Both the position numbers and the translations under genes were made by a program. Positions 53,869 through 62,532 of a stretch of DNA of 64,000 nt are shown here, piece after piece; the stretch's first letter is position 1; the number at the start of each line of letters is the position of its first letter. The notes beneath the pieces were generated by a model, which saw nothing but the letters and a program-made list of their open reading frames with translations, ran no database searches and was not told the origin of the DNA. Where the stretch lies: IMG/VR virus record IMGVR_UViG_3300046542_000086, positions 17,696 through 81,695 of that record; one strand, 5' to 3'. The stretch comes from a virus.

Positions 53869-54125
53869 TGCCTGGAATCACTTTAGTCGGTGTACACAAA
53901 GCCGGTGGAGAGATCTTAGGTCCAGGAGAACCCACCTTTACTATTAATGGAGCACCTGTCTCACTGCTCAACGACACCGTGGTCCCTCATGATGGACACG
54001 TTAACGTCAAGTTAGTGGAAGGTTCAGCTTGGATGACGTGGAATGGCGTCCCAGTCGTCCACCAAGGACACTTAGCCAGTTGCGGACACACGGCTGAGGG
54101 TTTGGCCAATTGGATCATTGAGTGA
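53868..54125 (+). CDS. PAAR-motif spike tip protein
   Basis: An 85-residue cone-shaped cap that sharpens the spike, with a metal ion held by conserved His and Cys. The sequence shows the PAAR-like pattern: GDH-like turns replaced by PHDGHVN, a VHQGHLASCGH segment with three His and one Cys able to bind metal, and glycine-rich turns. It starts one base inside the stop of the spike gene (TGATG). The pair is the same as in phiKZ-like, T4 and type VI secretion systems. Confidence 0.82.
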   Translation: MPGITLVGVHKAGGEILGPGEPTFTINGAPVSLLNDTVVPHDGHVNVKLVEGSAWMTWNGVPVVHQGHLASCGHTAEGLANWIIE

Positions 54126-54168
54126 CAGCATAGAGGCTCCCTTCGGGGAGCCTCGTTATGCGCTTACA
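54123..54168. terminator. Bidirectional terminator, copy 2 of a 46-bp duplicate
   Basis: Same 9-bp stem with TTCG loop as at 34966-35011, differing in one base outside the stem. It covers the stop codons of both convergent genes. Confidence 0.9.
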
Positions 54169-55408
54169 TGTCAGAACCGATCTTCAGGAAGTAGGCTTTG
54201 GAGAAACGGAACGGATTGATCGTCGAACGAGTCGGGTCAATCGAGTTACCCTGTCCCCAGTCCGTGGTCTCGAAGTTGTACTCAGGACGATTGTTATTCG
54301 CCCCAGCCAACACATACGTGTCAGCTTCAGTGATGGTCCAGTAGTCGAAGATCCGACCTTTACCAAAGATCACTGGCCACACCGGACGTGTCCGAGTGAA
54401 GTAACGATCAGGAGTTTGTGAAACCCCCAACTGTTCACGGTCTACATAGATGTCGGAGTTGTTGATCACCACCAAGAAACTCTGTGGCAAAGCCAACATC
54501 TTGCGGATCACGATGTCGCTGGTGAACTGATCCAGACCAATCTGATCGTAACCACCGTTCTTGTAGGTCAGGTGTTCTTCGATAGTCGAGAGATCAATCA
54601 GTCCCTTGGCTTCAAAGTACCAATCCACGAACACTTGGTTGCGCAGGTCCAGACTGAAGGTTGAGTCCCCCAGACGTTTGAACGCACGCTCCAGTGGCAA
54701 CAGGTAGCCCATGAAGCTGAGCATCACAGTCTTGTCAGCCAACGGTTCATCTGAGGAGATAATCGTGTTGACGTACAACTGAGGATCGATGCCACCAGGA
54801 CTGATCATGTTGTCAGTGATAGGAATCGCTCGAACCCCACCCACAGCTTTGAAGTTCAGGATACCAACGTGGTTGTCGTTAGAGATCCGTCCAGTCAGCC
54901 CACCATTGTAAACACGGATACCGTCAGAGTCGTAGTCCGAGTAATGGAGCAATCCGTTAACGTCCACCAGACAGTTCTCATGGAAGTCCTGATAGGTGAG
55001 TCCCGCCTTAGTCAGGAGGAGGTCTGCTGCATCAGACAACAGGTAGTCGTTACCATGAGCAATGGTGCGGTGTGTCGGAGCCATCGAGTAACCGGCTTGT
55101 ACAGCGTCACGGTACTCCACGAACTTTGGTTTGATCTCTGGGATCGTAGTTGAGGTAGGGAGAGACTCGTTCCCCAAACCTACCAACCACTGTGTCACTG
55201 TAGTGCCCGGCTTCACCAAAGTGAGGCGACTGCGTACAGTGTTTAGGTCCAGTGAGACCTGTCCAACGACGACTGGGTTAGTGAGGATCAGGTAAATCCG
55301 CGAGTAATCCGTCCAGAGCCTGAAGACATCCATCGCTGAAAGATCTACTTCCGACCAACTACCAGTACGACCACGCGTTCTGGCTAACGATTTTACGAGT
55401 GAGTACAT
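54164..55408 (-). CDS. Probable baseplate or tail structural protein, 414 aa
   Basis: ATG 55408 has AAGAGA upstream; the longer frame would run through the promoter of the fibre gene. The protein is soluble and beta-rich, with many Asn, Asp and Gly and no known motif. It lies convergent to the spike/PAAR pair and divergent from the first fibre gene, so a baseplate role is inferred from location only. Confidence 0.6.
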   Translation of the reverse strand: MYSLVKSLARTRGRTGSWSEVDLSAMDVFRLWTDYSRIYLILTNPVVVGQVSLDLNTVRSRLTLVKPGTTVTQWLVGLGNESLPTSTTIPEIKPKFVEYRDAVQAGYSMAPTHRTIAHGNDYLLSDAADLLLTKAGLTYQDFHENCLVDVNGLLHYSDYDSDGIRVYNGGLTGRISNDNHVGILNFKAVGGVRAIPITDNMISPGGIDPQLYVNTIISSDEPLADKTVMLSFMGYLLPLERAFKRLGDSTFSLDLRNQVFVDWYFEAKGLIDLSTIEEHLTYKNGGYDQIGLDQFTSDIVIRKMLALPQSFLVVINNSDIYVDREQLGVSQTPDRYFTRTRPVWPVIFGKGRIFDYWTITEADTYVLAGANNNRPEYNFETTDWGQGNSIDPTRSTINPFRFSKAYFLKIGSDM

Positions 55409-55450
55409 GGCTAAATTCTCTTGAAGGGCGGAACACGAGCCGGGTAATAG

Positions 55451-55454
55451 TATG
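55451..55454 (+). promoter_or_regulatory. TATG late-type promoter before fibre 1
   Basis: TAATAGTATGGTG lies 58 bases upstream of ATG 55512, with AGGAG as ribosome site. The same AATAGTATG string precedes the tail sheath gene (8473-8481). Confidence 0.5.
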
Positions 55455-55511
55455 GTGCGTATTCTTTTACAGGCAACTATAACATTCGCTGTTTTCACAG
55501 GAGTCATCGGT

Positions 55512-57995
55512 ATGGCGACAACCTATACTTACCCATTTGACCCTACTGGTGCTGCGACAACTAACGCCGTTGCTAACGAGCGACACGTGTTGTCCCCACC
55601 AGCATGGAAGGACTTTTACTTCATAGTCCCTAAGTTTGCCCCTTACTTCCGGGACTCGTTGCGGGTGATCCATCGCCCGTCAGGTAAGCTCCTCGTCGAA
55701 GGTAAGGATTACCATTGCACTCACTACTTCCACGCAGCTTCTCACGGCGTGGCACGGCGAGTGTACGGTTCAATCACGATGCTCGACAAGACGCTGATCG
55801 GTGTCCTCGAGATCAACTACCAAACCCTCGGCGGTGACTGGGTACTGGATGCGTCGGCTGACTTGACTCGTCTGACCAACACGCTGACCAACCCTCGGAT
55901 TACTACGTGGGAAGAAGTGGTTGATGTTCCATACCAGTTCCCTCCTATTGATCACCAGTGGGACCTCGAAGACCTCAAGGGCGTTGAAGCCATCCTTCCG
56001 ATTCTGGAATCGATGACTGAAGCAATCCGCGACTCGGCTGGTTCTTCGTTTGCATTGCACATCGCTGACAAAGCGAACCCTCACTCGGTAACGAAAGACC
56101 AAGTGGGACTTGACCAAGTTCAGAACTTACCCATTGCGAATATTTCAGAGGCCAACGCTGGTACTCTCAATACTCGTTACATGACGCCTGTTCGCACCAA
56201 GAACTTCGTTGACGCCTACGTCGTACCGTTGCTCGAAACCCACAAAGCGGACTTGAACAACCCTCACGGGACGACCAAGACGCAAGTGGGTCTGGGCTTG
56301 GTTGAGAACTTCAGCATCGCTTCACAAGCAGAAGCTGAGACGGGTAGTGCGACTAACCGTTACATGACTCCGTTGGCGGTTAAGCAAGCCATTAACATGT
56401 TGGCGAACACCGGCCTGTCTACGCACTTGGCAGACATCAACAACCCACACCAAACCACCAAAGCTCAAGTGGGCCTCGGTAGTGTGGAGAACTTGCCGGT
56501 AGCGACGACTGCTGAGGCTGAGGCCGCTGCACGTAACGACCGCTACATGACTCCACTGGCAACCGCTAAGCAGATCCAGGTCTTGGTCAAAGACTCGATG
56601 GACTTGCACTTGAACGCGGTGAACAACCCCCACTTGACCACCAAGGCTCAGGTAGGGTTGGGTAACGTTCAGAACTACCTGACCGCCACTCAAGCAGAAG
56701 CCGAAGCTGGCTTGATCACCACTGCGTACATGACGCCGTTGATGACTCGTAAAGCGATCGAAGCGATTGCTACTGGTTCCATCGGTTCTCACTTGGCTGA
56801 CAGTAACAACCCCCACGCTACGACTAAAGCGCAGGTAGGTCTCAGTAACGTAGAGAACTACACCATCGCTAACACCACAGAAGCTCAGGTGGGGGATTCC
56901 AATACCCGCTATATGACCCCTCTGTTGGTAAAGGCGGCGATTGATGCACAAGTGGGTACTGGGGTGTCTGGTCACGTTAGTGCTGTGAACAACCCGCACC
57001 AAGTGACTGCTGTTCAAGTCGGTACGTACGCTTCGGGTACTCTGGACACCATGTTCGCTGCTAAGCTGGGTACTCTGGCTATGGCTGCTGATTCGGCTGG
57101 TCTGGAAGGACACACCTACGAGGACGTGTTGGTAGCTGCGAAGAGTCAAGGGACTTTGAACTCGGATAAACTGGGTAACCAAACTCTCGCTCAAGTACTG
57201 GCTTCCGCTAAGGCTCAGACCGCTGATAACTCCACGCTACTCGGCGGCAAGACGGCAACTCAGATCGGTGACGAACTGGTAGCGGCTCTGGCTTACACCA
57301 AGCAACTACGTGTGCCTGACTACGCCATCGCTAACGATGCCACTAACAAGTGGATTCCACTGTGTAAAGCGTCCCCAGTGGTCAACATCGACACCGATGA
57401 CCTATGCATCATGTTCAACGGTCTGAACGAGGTCAGTGGTCGGACCATCACCGGCATCATTGACCTGAACACTACCGCTCTGACGTCGTCTGTTACGATC
57501 CTGTCGGGACACGTCACGGACTTGGAGATCTTGTACACGAACGTCGGCGGTGTATTCCGACTGTGGTACAAAACCAATGCCAACGAACTGTCGACCACGA
57601 CCTTGACGCTGATCTCTGGTAAGTCCTTCACTGAGATTGATCCAGCAGCGGTGGTGTCTGCTACAGCTCCGGCTGGTGCAGTGCTGATCCCAATGGTTGC
57701 CGTTGCTCCTAAACGGATCGCCTCAGAGTTCGTCACGCTGGCTGCTGCTGCTAACAAAGAGTACGACCTGCAAACGTTGCTGGGTGCCAGTCACGCAGCT
57801 TACGACAAAGACGGTGCTCTGGTTCAGGTGCGTGTGAAAGACGTACAGGCAGGTTCGCCTACGCTTAACATGTACATCACTCCTCCTGCTGGCGTTGTCA
57901 CCGCTCTGCGGGCTAACCGGTATGTTCGGGTGTTGAACTCTACTGCTGCTTCGGTAGATCTCCAAATCCGTGTAGACGTACCCCGTCTTCCATAA
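55512..57995 (+). CDS. Tail fibre 1 with 61-aa repeats
   Basis: An 827-residue receptor-binding or fibre protein. Order: N-terminal attachment domain (1-185) beginning TTYTYPFDPTG; six repeats of 61 residues (about 187-500), each with NNPHxTTKAQVGLG, then a TxAEAExG and a RYMTPL segment, as in the phage fibre repeat family (PF03406-like); a spacer; and a distinct beta-rich C-terminal domain (about 600-827) likely to contact the receptor. ATG 55512 is chosen from AGGAG. It shares domain plan with the next gene. Confidence 0.83.
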   Translation: MATTYTYPFDPTGAATTNAVANERHVLSPPAWKDFYFIVPKFAPYFRDSLRVIHRPSGKLLVEGKDYHCTHYFHAASHGVARRVYGSITMLDKTLIGVLEINYQTLGGDWVLDASADLTRLTNTLTNPRITTWEEVVDVPYQFPPIDHQWDLEDLKGVEAILPILESMTEAIRDSAGSSFALHIADKANPHSVTKDQVGLDQVQNLPIANISEANAGTLNTRYMTPVRTKNFVDAYVVPLLETHKADLNNPHGTTKTQVGLGLVENFSIASQAEAETGSATNRYMTPLAVKQAINMLANTGLSTHLADINNPHQTTKAQVGLGSVENLPVATTAEAEAAARNDRYMTPLATAKQIQVLVKDSMDLHLNAVNNPHLTTKAQVGLGNVQNYLTATQAEAEAGLITTAYMTPLMTRKAIEAIATGSIGSHLADSNNPHATTKAQVGLSNVENYTIANTTEAQVGDSNTRYMTPLLVKAAIDAQVGTGVSGHVSAVNNPHQVTAVQVGTYASGTLDTMFAAKLGTLAMAADSAGLEGHTYEDVLVAAKSQGTLNSDKLGNQTLAQVLASAKAQTADNSTLLGGKTATQIGDELVAALAYTKQLRVPDYAIANDATNKWIPLCKASPVVNIDTDDLCIMFNGLNEVSGRTITGIIDLNTTALTSSVTILSGHVTDLEILYTNVGGVFRLWYKTNANELSTTTLTLISGKSFTEIDPAAVVSATAPAGAVLIPMVAVAPKRIASEFVTLAAAANKEYDLQTLLGASHAAYDKDGALVQVRVKDVQAGSPTLNMYITPPAGVVTALRANRYVRVLNSTAASVDLQIRVDVPRLP
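56073..57050 (+). repeat. Six 183-bp coding repeats in fibre 1
   Basis: The NNPH (first copy ANPH) codons start at 56073, 56256, 56439, 56622, 56805 and 56988, an exact 183-base period. Core residues are conserved while codons vary, so selection keeps the protein repeat. The last copy decays after the VQVG segment. Confidence 0.92.
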
Positions 57996-58008
57996 GGAAT
58001 AGGTAATC

Positions 58009-59634
58009 ATGGGCACAATCATTCTTAAGTACCCAGAAGACCCTACTGGGGTAAACCCGAACAACCTGGTCATCAACGAACCTCACGACTTGGGTCCTGC
58101 TCGTAACCGAGCATTCGTTCCCAACTACGGCTCTTACTTCACAGAGTCGATGATTGTTACTGAGGCGGTGACCGGTCGGGTGCTCACCAAGGGTGTTCAC
58201 TACATCGCTGCACAACTGCAACAAGACGCCACGCTGGCGATGGACAAAGAGATTTGTGCCGTCGTCGTGGTGATCGATGAAAACGTGCGGGACTCGTTGC
58301 TGTTCACTTACCAAGTTGTTGGTGGTGTGTTCAGTACTTCGGCTGCTGCACTGGCGACGTTGATTGAAGCGTTGGACATTGACGAACGTGAAGTAGAGTG
58401 GGGTGGCTTGATCGGCATCCCTACCGCGTTCCCACCAGCGCCTCACCTCCACGACATCGGCGACGTCTACGGTTTCGAGTATCTGGTTGAAGCCCTCGAT
58501 GCTCTGCGTAACGCTATCTTGATTGGTGATGAATCAGCGCACGATGAACTGCGTCAGTACATCAACTACCAAGACGGTTTGGCGATTGCATCGATTGCTG
58601 ACCTGCGTGCTGACTTTGAAGGACACGAGAACAGCCGTAATAACCCACACGCTGTGAACAAGACACAAGTTGGCTTGGGTAGTGTGCAGGACTACGGCAT
58701 CGCGACCACTCAGGAAGCACAAGCGGGCATCGTCAACAACAAGTACATGACTCCGTTGCGTACTTACGAGGCGATCATCCAGTTGACCACTGGTCCGTTG
58801 AACGCTCACTTGACGAACATGTCGAACCCACACCAAACCACTAAGGCTCAGGTAGGGTTGGGGGTAGTCGAGAACTATCAACCATCGACACAAGCTGAAG
58901 CGGAAGCAGGGACACGACCAGATCGGTACATGACCCCGCTGACGACTAAGCAGGCGATCACGCTGCAAGCGATCACTCCGCTCAACAACCACATCAACAA
59001 CGTGAACAACCCACACGCCACTACTAAAGCCCAAGTTGGTTTGGGTAGCGTATTGGATTACGGGATTGCGTTGCAGAACGAAGCAGAAGCCGGTACCTCG
59101 AACCTGAAGTACATGACTCCTCTGCGAACTGCGAACGCGATTGCGGTGTTGGCTGTAGCTCCGTTGAACACACACATCGCTAACGTCAACAACCCGCATG
59201 CTACTACCAAGGCGCAAGTGGGTCTGGGGAACGTACAAGACTTACCATTGGCTACTTCGGCTGAAGCTATCGCAGGTGCGTCGAATGCCCGCTATATGAC
59301 TCCTGTCACTACGGCGAACGCAATCAACTCACAGATCATTGTAGCTTTCAACGCCCACACCGGTAACCTGTCGAACCCCCACGCTACGACTAAAGCGCAG
59401 GTTGGCTTGAGTGCCATTCCTAACGCTATCACTCGTTCTCGTGCGTTGAACAGCGATGCTTCGTTGTTGACTGCTGGTGGTATGTACGACCACACCATCT
59501 CTCTCGACCACGATGCTCGCTACGCTCCAAAGAACATGGCGGGTGTTGACTGTTCGGTACATTGGAACGGGGCTGGTGTGTTTGTTTGGGGCGGTGGTGC
59601 TTGGCGTCAAGTCTGGCCTGCTCAGTGGTCCTAA
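58009..59634 (+). CDS. Tail fibre 2 with 61-aa repeats
   Basis: A 541-residue paralogue of fibre 1, 13 bases downstream with AAGGAATAGG before ATG. The N-terminal 205 residues share the YPxDPTG start and general plan with fibre 1 but are diverged; five 61-residue repeats follow; the C-terminal 60 residues are short, ending in a Trp-rich segment (WNGAGVFVWGGGAWRQVW). The lack of a large tip domain suggests a shorter fibre, or that fibre 1 carries the receptor-binding head. Confidence 0.83.
   Translation: MGTIILKYPEDPTGVNPNNLVINEPHDLGPARNRAFVPNYGSYFTESMIVTEAVTGRVLTKGVHYIAAQLQQDATLAMDKEICAVVVVIDENVRDSLLFTYQVVGGVFSTSAAALATLIEALDIDEREVEWGGLIGIPTAFPPAPHLHDIGDVYGFEYLVEALDALRNAILIGDESAHDELRQYINYQDGLAIASIADLRADFEGHENSRNNPHAVNKTQVGLGSVQDYGIATTQEAQAGIVNNKYMTPLRTYEAIIQLTTGPLNAHLTNMSNPHQTTKAQVGLGVVENYQPSTQAEAEAGTRPDRYMTPLTTKQAITLQAITPLNNHINNVNNPHATTKAQVGLGSVLDYGIALQNEAEAGTSNLKYMTPLRTANAIAVLAVAPLNTHIANVNNPHATTKAQVGLGNVQDLPLATSAEAIAGASNARYMTPVTTANAINSQIIVAFNAHTGNLSNPHATTKAQVGLSAIPNAITRSRALNSDASLLTAGGMYDHTISLDHDARYAPKNMAGVDCSVHWNGAGVFVWGGGAWRQVWPAQWS
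58639..59433 (+). repeat. Five 183-bp coding repeats in fibre 2
   Basis: NNPH or SNPH codons start at 58639, 58822, 59005, 59188 and 59371, again an exact 183-base period, in phase with the fibre 1 repeat length. The motif NPHxTTKAQVGL is retained in all but the first copy, which has NPHAVNKTQVGL. Confidence 0.92.
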
Positions 59635-59656
59635 GTAGAAAAATATACCCGAGGGC

Positions 59657-59666
59657 AATGGTATAG
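59657..59666 (+). promoter_or_regulatory. AATGGTATAG promoter-like motif before maturation operon
   Basis: Ten bases identical to those at 46864-46873, followed by TTAATTAC, 26 bases before ATG 59693. It suggests that the modification operon has its own promoter apart from the fibres. Confidence 0.5.
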
Positions 59667-59692
59667 TTAATTACCAGCCCTTGGGGGTCGAG

Positions 59693-60202
59693 ATGTTGAA
59701 ACTAATAAACGACTTCACTTTTGATGGCATCACCGAAGCCAGTCTCAAACTGGACGACGTGTTAGCCAGCCCTTTCTTCTACGAGCAAGGGTTAGTGAAG
59801 TACGTGCTACTCGGCCAGTCTCACGATGCCTACAACCCGTGGGACTATATACAGAACTCTGCGAGCGTCTTTAAGATTGAAGGCTTTGAAAGATTCAGCT
59901 TAAAGATGTTCGACGAGTGCCGTTATTTGGCAGAACATTACAAACACCATGGTGCGATAACTTGCCATGTGTTTAAGTCCCCTAAGGGGGCAAAGAGTTT
60001 CCCTGAACACACTGATCCTGACGACGTGGTCCTGTACATGGTCAGTGGACAGAAAGAGTTCGTACATGACGGTGGCGTCTTGACCCTACATGAGGGAGAG
60101 ATCCTTTTGATCCCCGCTGGCACCAGACACCGTGCCGTCAACACTGAAGCTTCGGTTATGCTGAGCTTTGGGTTGGAGCGCTTCTTAGTTGAGAAACTGT
60201 AA
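59693..60202 (+). CDS. JmjC/cupin-type putative Fe(II) oxygenase
   Basis: A 169-residue protein whose second half has the plan of a small JmjC-like hydroxylase: H106-T-D108 (HxD), K121 in a VSGQKEF strand where 2-oxoglutarate-binding Lys is found, a HEGEILLIPAGTRH segment, and H146 as third iron ligand. Such enzymes hydroxylate residues of proteins. The start is ATG 59693 with a G-rich site. It shares the TAATG junction with the radical SAM gene, so it is translated with it. It could alternatively be a non-oxygenase cupin, for example a metal-binding partner. Confidence 0.65.
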   Translation: MLKLINDFTFDGITEASLKLDDVLASPFFYEQGLVKYVLLGQSHDAYNPWDYIQNSASVFKIEGFERFSLKMFDECRYLAEHYKHHGAITCHVFKSPKGAKSFPEHTDPDDVVLYMVSGQKEFVHDGGVLTLHEGEILLIPAGTRHRAVNTEASVMLSFGLERFLVEKL

Positions 60203-61236
60203 TGGGTAAGACGATCTACGTTAAGACTACCGGTGCGTGTAACCTTGCTTGCAAACACTGCTTCACCAACGGCAAAGACGGCGATAAAACTCAGTTCGAT
60301 CCCGTGCAAGTAGGGGATTGGATTGAGGACTATATGTCCCGTCATCCAGCAGGCACAGACTACCACCTAGAGTTCCATGGTGGCGAACCGTTTCTTGTGC
60401 CGTTAGAAAAGCTAGAGGTTTTGGCCTCTCGGTTCCACGAGCGTGAAGGCGTAGGGATGTGTGCGAACTCTAACCTGACCTTCAAGATTACCCCAGAGCA
60501 CGTGGCGTTCATCCAGAAGTACTTCTACGGCCACATTGGTACGAGTTGGGATCACTGGATCAGGTGGAGCAACCAGAAACAGTTTGACCTCTGGTGTAGC
60601 AACCTTGCGTTACTCCGTGGGGAAGGGATCTCGATCTACCTCAAGGTGTCGGTGAGTCGTGAACTACTGAAGATGGCTCCGGATTGGTTCTTGGACCAGA
60701 TCGAGTTCTTCGGAGTGAAGGAAGTTTCACTGGAGCGCTTAACGTTGGATGGTAGTGCCAATGAAAACTTGGACATCTTCCCTGACAACGAAGCCCAAGA
60801 CAACTGGTACCTTGCCCTCTACCAACGTTATAAAGAACGTAAAGGTACGGTAAAGATCCGCACCCTCGACATCATCGAGCAGAAGCTCAAGTACGGCATC
60901 GTTAAGGTAGACACCAACTGTCGCAACTGTGAGCAGAACCTCGTCACCATCAACTCTAACGGTGCTCTCGGGGGTTGTCCTAACGTTGCCACTACTCGAC
61001 AGCACTCCCGGTTGGAACAAGGTGCTGAGGCCTTCATTAAGTCTGATGGTCGGGTTGAAGAAATCGCCCAAGAGTTGACGTGGAACGAGAACTGCATTAC
61101 CTGCGACGTGTCTGACTTGTGTGGGGGCGACTGTCACCGTCTACCGTGGCAAGGGAATCGTTGTGGGGGACTGAAGAATACTTTGAGACACTTATCCGGT
61201 CGTTCACAACAGACCAACTTAATTTTGAAGGTGTGA
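60202..61236 (+). CDS. Radical SAM/SPASM peptide-modifying enzyme
   Basis: A 344-residue enzyme with the CxxxCxxC cluster-binding motif at C13, C17 and C20, and GGEP at 60-63 for SAM binding. The C-terminal part has a SPASM domain: C240, C243 and C259, then C298-xx-C301-x5-C307-xxx-C311-x9-C321, which bind further iron-sulfur clusters. SPASM enzymes modify ribosomally made peptides or proteins, for example by thioether or carbon-carbon crosslinks, or oxidise a Cys/Ser of a target as sulfatase maturases do. It starts on the stop of the oxygenase-like gene and ends one base before the Cys-rich gene, its likely substrate. Confidence 0.9.
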   Translation: MGKTIYVKTTGACNLACKHCFTNGKDGDKTQFDPVQVGDWIEDYMSRHPAGTDYHLEFHGGEPFLVPLEKLEVLASRFHEREGVGMCANSNLTFKITPEHVAFIQKYFYGHIGTSWDHWIRWSNQKQFDLWCSNLALLRGEGISIYLKVSVSRELLKMAPDWFLDQIEFFGVKEVSLERLTLDGSANENLDIFPDNEAQDNWYLALYQRYKERKGTVKIRTLDIIEQKLKYGIVKVDTNCRNCEQNLVTINSNGALGGCPNVATTRQHSRLEQGAEAFIKSDGRVEEIAQELTWNENCITCDVSDLCGGDCHRLPWQGNRCGGLKNTLRHLSGRSQQTNLILKV

Positions 61237-61237
61237 C

Positions 61238-61789
61238 ATGGCAAACGTAACTAAAGCTAGTGTACTCGAGCGGGCTAACGCTTGGCTCGCGGGTAACGGT
61301 AACGCAGGTATCTCGTGGGGTACGAACAACTACCCTGCCGGTGCTCTCGCTGGTTGGTTCGGTGGTACTACTGGCGGTGTGGCTGCGATGGCTGCCAACT
61401 CGTTCAGTGACGGTAATGCCAATGCTGCCTCGTTGGCTGCTGCCCTGCGAGCCTTCACCAACACCTTTGCCGCAATCCGCTTGACCCGCATTGTGATCTA
61501 CTATGCCAACAACACGGGTGAAGACTACGTCAACGCATTCAACACTGTGCAGTATGACGGTACAGCGATTGCTCACACGGCGTACTCGGTGGGTAACATC
61601 GGTGCTGGGGTCTCTCTCCCGGGCATGGTTGCTAACCAGAACCTGAACTACGCCAACCTCGAGGCGTCCTGTTCGAACCTGTGGTCCAGTTACTACAACA
61701 ACTGCCGTACTAACGCTCTGACATTGGTTAACACCGTATGTCACAGCAGCTGCCACGACAACTGCCACTGTGCACGCGGTCGTCGTTAA
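61238..61789 (+). CDS. Cys-His-tailed protein, probable substrate of the radical SAM enzymes
   Basis: 183 residues, GAAGG before ATG. The first 140 residues are Ala, Gly and Asn rich with no Cys and one His. All six Cys lie in the last 39 residues: C145, C156, C168, C172, C176, C178, with His directly after C168, C172 and C176, followed by an ARGRR end. This Cys-His pattern at four-residue spacing is unlike common zinc fingers and looks like a modification or metal site. Adjacency to the SPASM enzyme suggests a precursor-like substrate. Whether it is secreted, cut or built into the virion is unknown. No family recognised. Confidence 0.75.
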   Translation: MANVTKASVLERANAWLAGNGNAGISWGTNNYPAGALAGWFGGTTGGVAAMAANSFSDGNANAASLAAALRAFTNTFAAIRLTRIVIYYANNTGEDYVNAFNTVQYDGTAIAHTAYSVGNIGAGVSLPGMVANQNLNYANLEASCSNLWSSYYNNCRTNALTLVNTVCHSSCHDNCHCARGRR

Positions 61790-61800
61790 AGGAGTTTCCC

Positions 61801-62532
61801 GTGGAAAAGATTCACTGTACTGCCCCGATTGGTTTGGCTGAACTGAAACGTAAGTTCACTGAAGACGTCGAGTTTGTGATCGACTACGACAACTCGCGCT
61901 TCAAAGGTAAGACGCTGATCACTTACCTCAGTAACTTGGACATCCAAGTCCGTCTGGACCTGAAAGACCCAGAAGCGATTCAGGTACTCCTCGCTGACTA
62001 CTTGAACATGTCGGCTATGGTCAAGATCGCTGACCTCGAAGAACTGGCGATGAACGTATTGCTAGCCTTCTGTCAAAAGCCTTACGTGTTGCCGTTTGAT
62101 TCGGCACCGTTCATTCAGGCTAACCGCGACATCCTGGACGTCTGGACTCGTCGACTGCAATCTCTGCCGTTGTACGCAATCCACACGATGGGGGAAAAGT
62201 ATCACGACTACGTTTTCAGTTTCCCTGAAGACCGTGATGACTCGGTAGTGGGTCTGAACTTCGTGAACCTGATCAAGCTCCCGATGTTTGCTGTGCTGAT
62301 CGCTGGTGTAGAAGAAACCGCCTACACTTGGAATAAAACCTTCTTTACCGACTACGTGTTTGGCGGTAACAACCTGTTCAACTACTTCGCCGTGAAAGAG
62401 AACCCGCTGTTCATTGGTGTACTGGCGTTGCAAGACCAGGCCTCCTTTGACTCAGTGGTACCTCAGTTGATCGCAGCTGAAGCTGACGCAGAACGTCAGT
62501 TCAAGGAGCTTACACATGTACCATCTGTTTAA
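61801..62532 (+). CDS. Unknown protein of the maturation operon, 243 aa
   Basis: GTG 61801 is chosen because AAAGGAG lies just before it; an earlier frame start would overlap the Cys-rich gene. A soluble protein with mixed composition and codon use of well-expressed genes. No motif. Its last 17 bases overlap the next gene. It could be a substrate carrier, a peptide-recognition partner or a virion part, but none is visible from sequence. Confidence 0.65.
   Translation: MEKIHCTAPIGLAELKRKFTEDVEFVIDYDNSRFKGKTLITYLSNLDIQVRLDLKDPEAIQVLLADYLNMSAMVKIADLEELAMNVLLAFCQKPYVLPFDSAPFIQANRDILDVWTRRLQSLPLYAIHTMGEKYHDYVFSFPEDRDDSVVGLNFVNLIKLPMFAVLIAGVEETAYTWNKTFFTDYVFGGNNLFNYFAVKENPLFIGVLALQDQASFDSVVPQLIAAEADAERQFKELTHVPSV

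Noticed and set aside
53868-54125. Separate start at 53865
   Set aside because: TTG at 53865 would precede ATG at 53868 directly; the ATG overlapping the spike stop is the simpler start.
56322-57194. 290-residue minus-strand open frame with repeats
   Set aside because: It mirrors the fibre 1 repeats in reverse; the apparent repeats are a shadow.
61238-61789. His-Xaa-Ser (Hxs) maturation system
   Set aside because: Two radical SAM enzymes beside one substrate recall Hxs, but the substrate lacks His-Xaa-Ser repeats and no HxsD-like protein is visible.
61238-61789. Zinc finger DNA-binding protein
   Set aside because: The Cys-His spacing (C-H-x-x-C-H-x-x-C-H-C) does not match CCHH, CCCH or ribbon fingers, and the rest of the chain is not basic.
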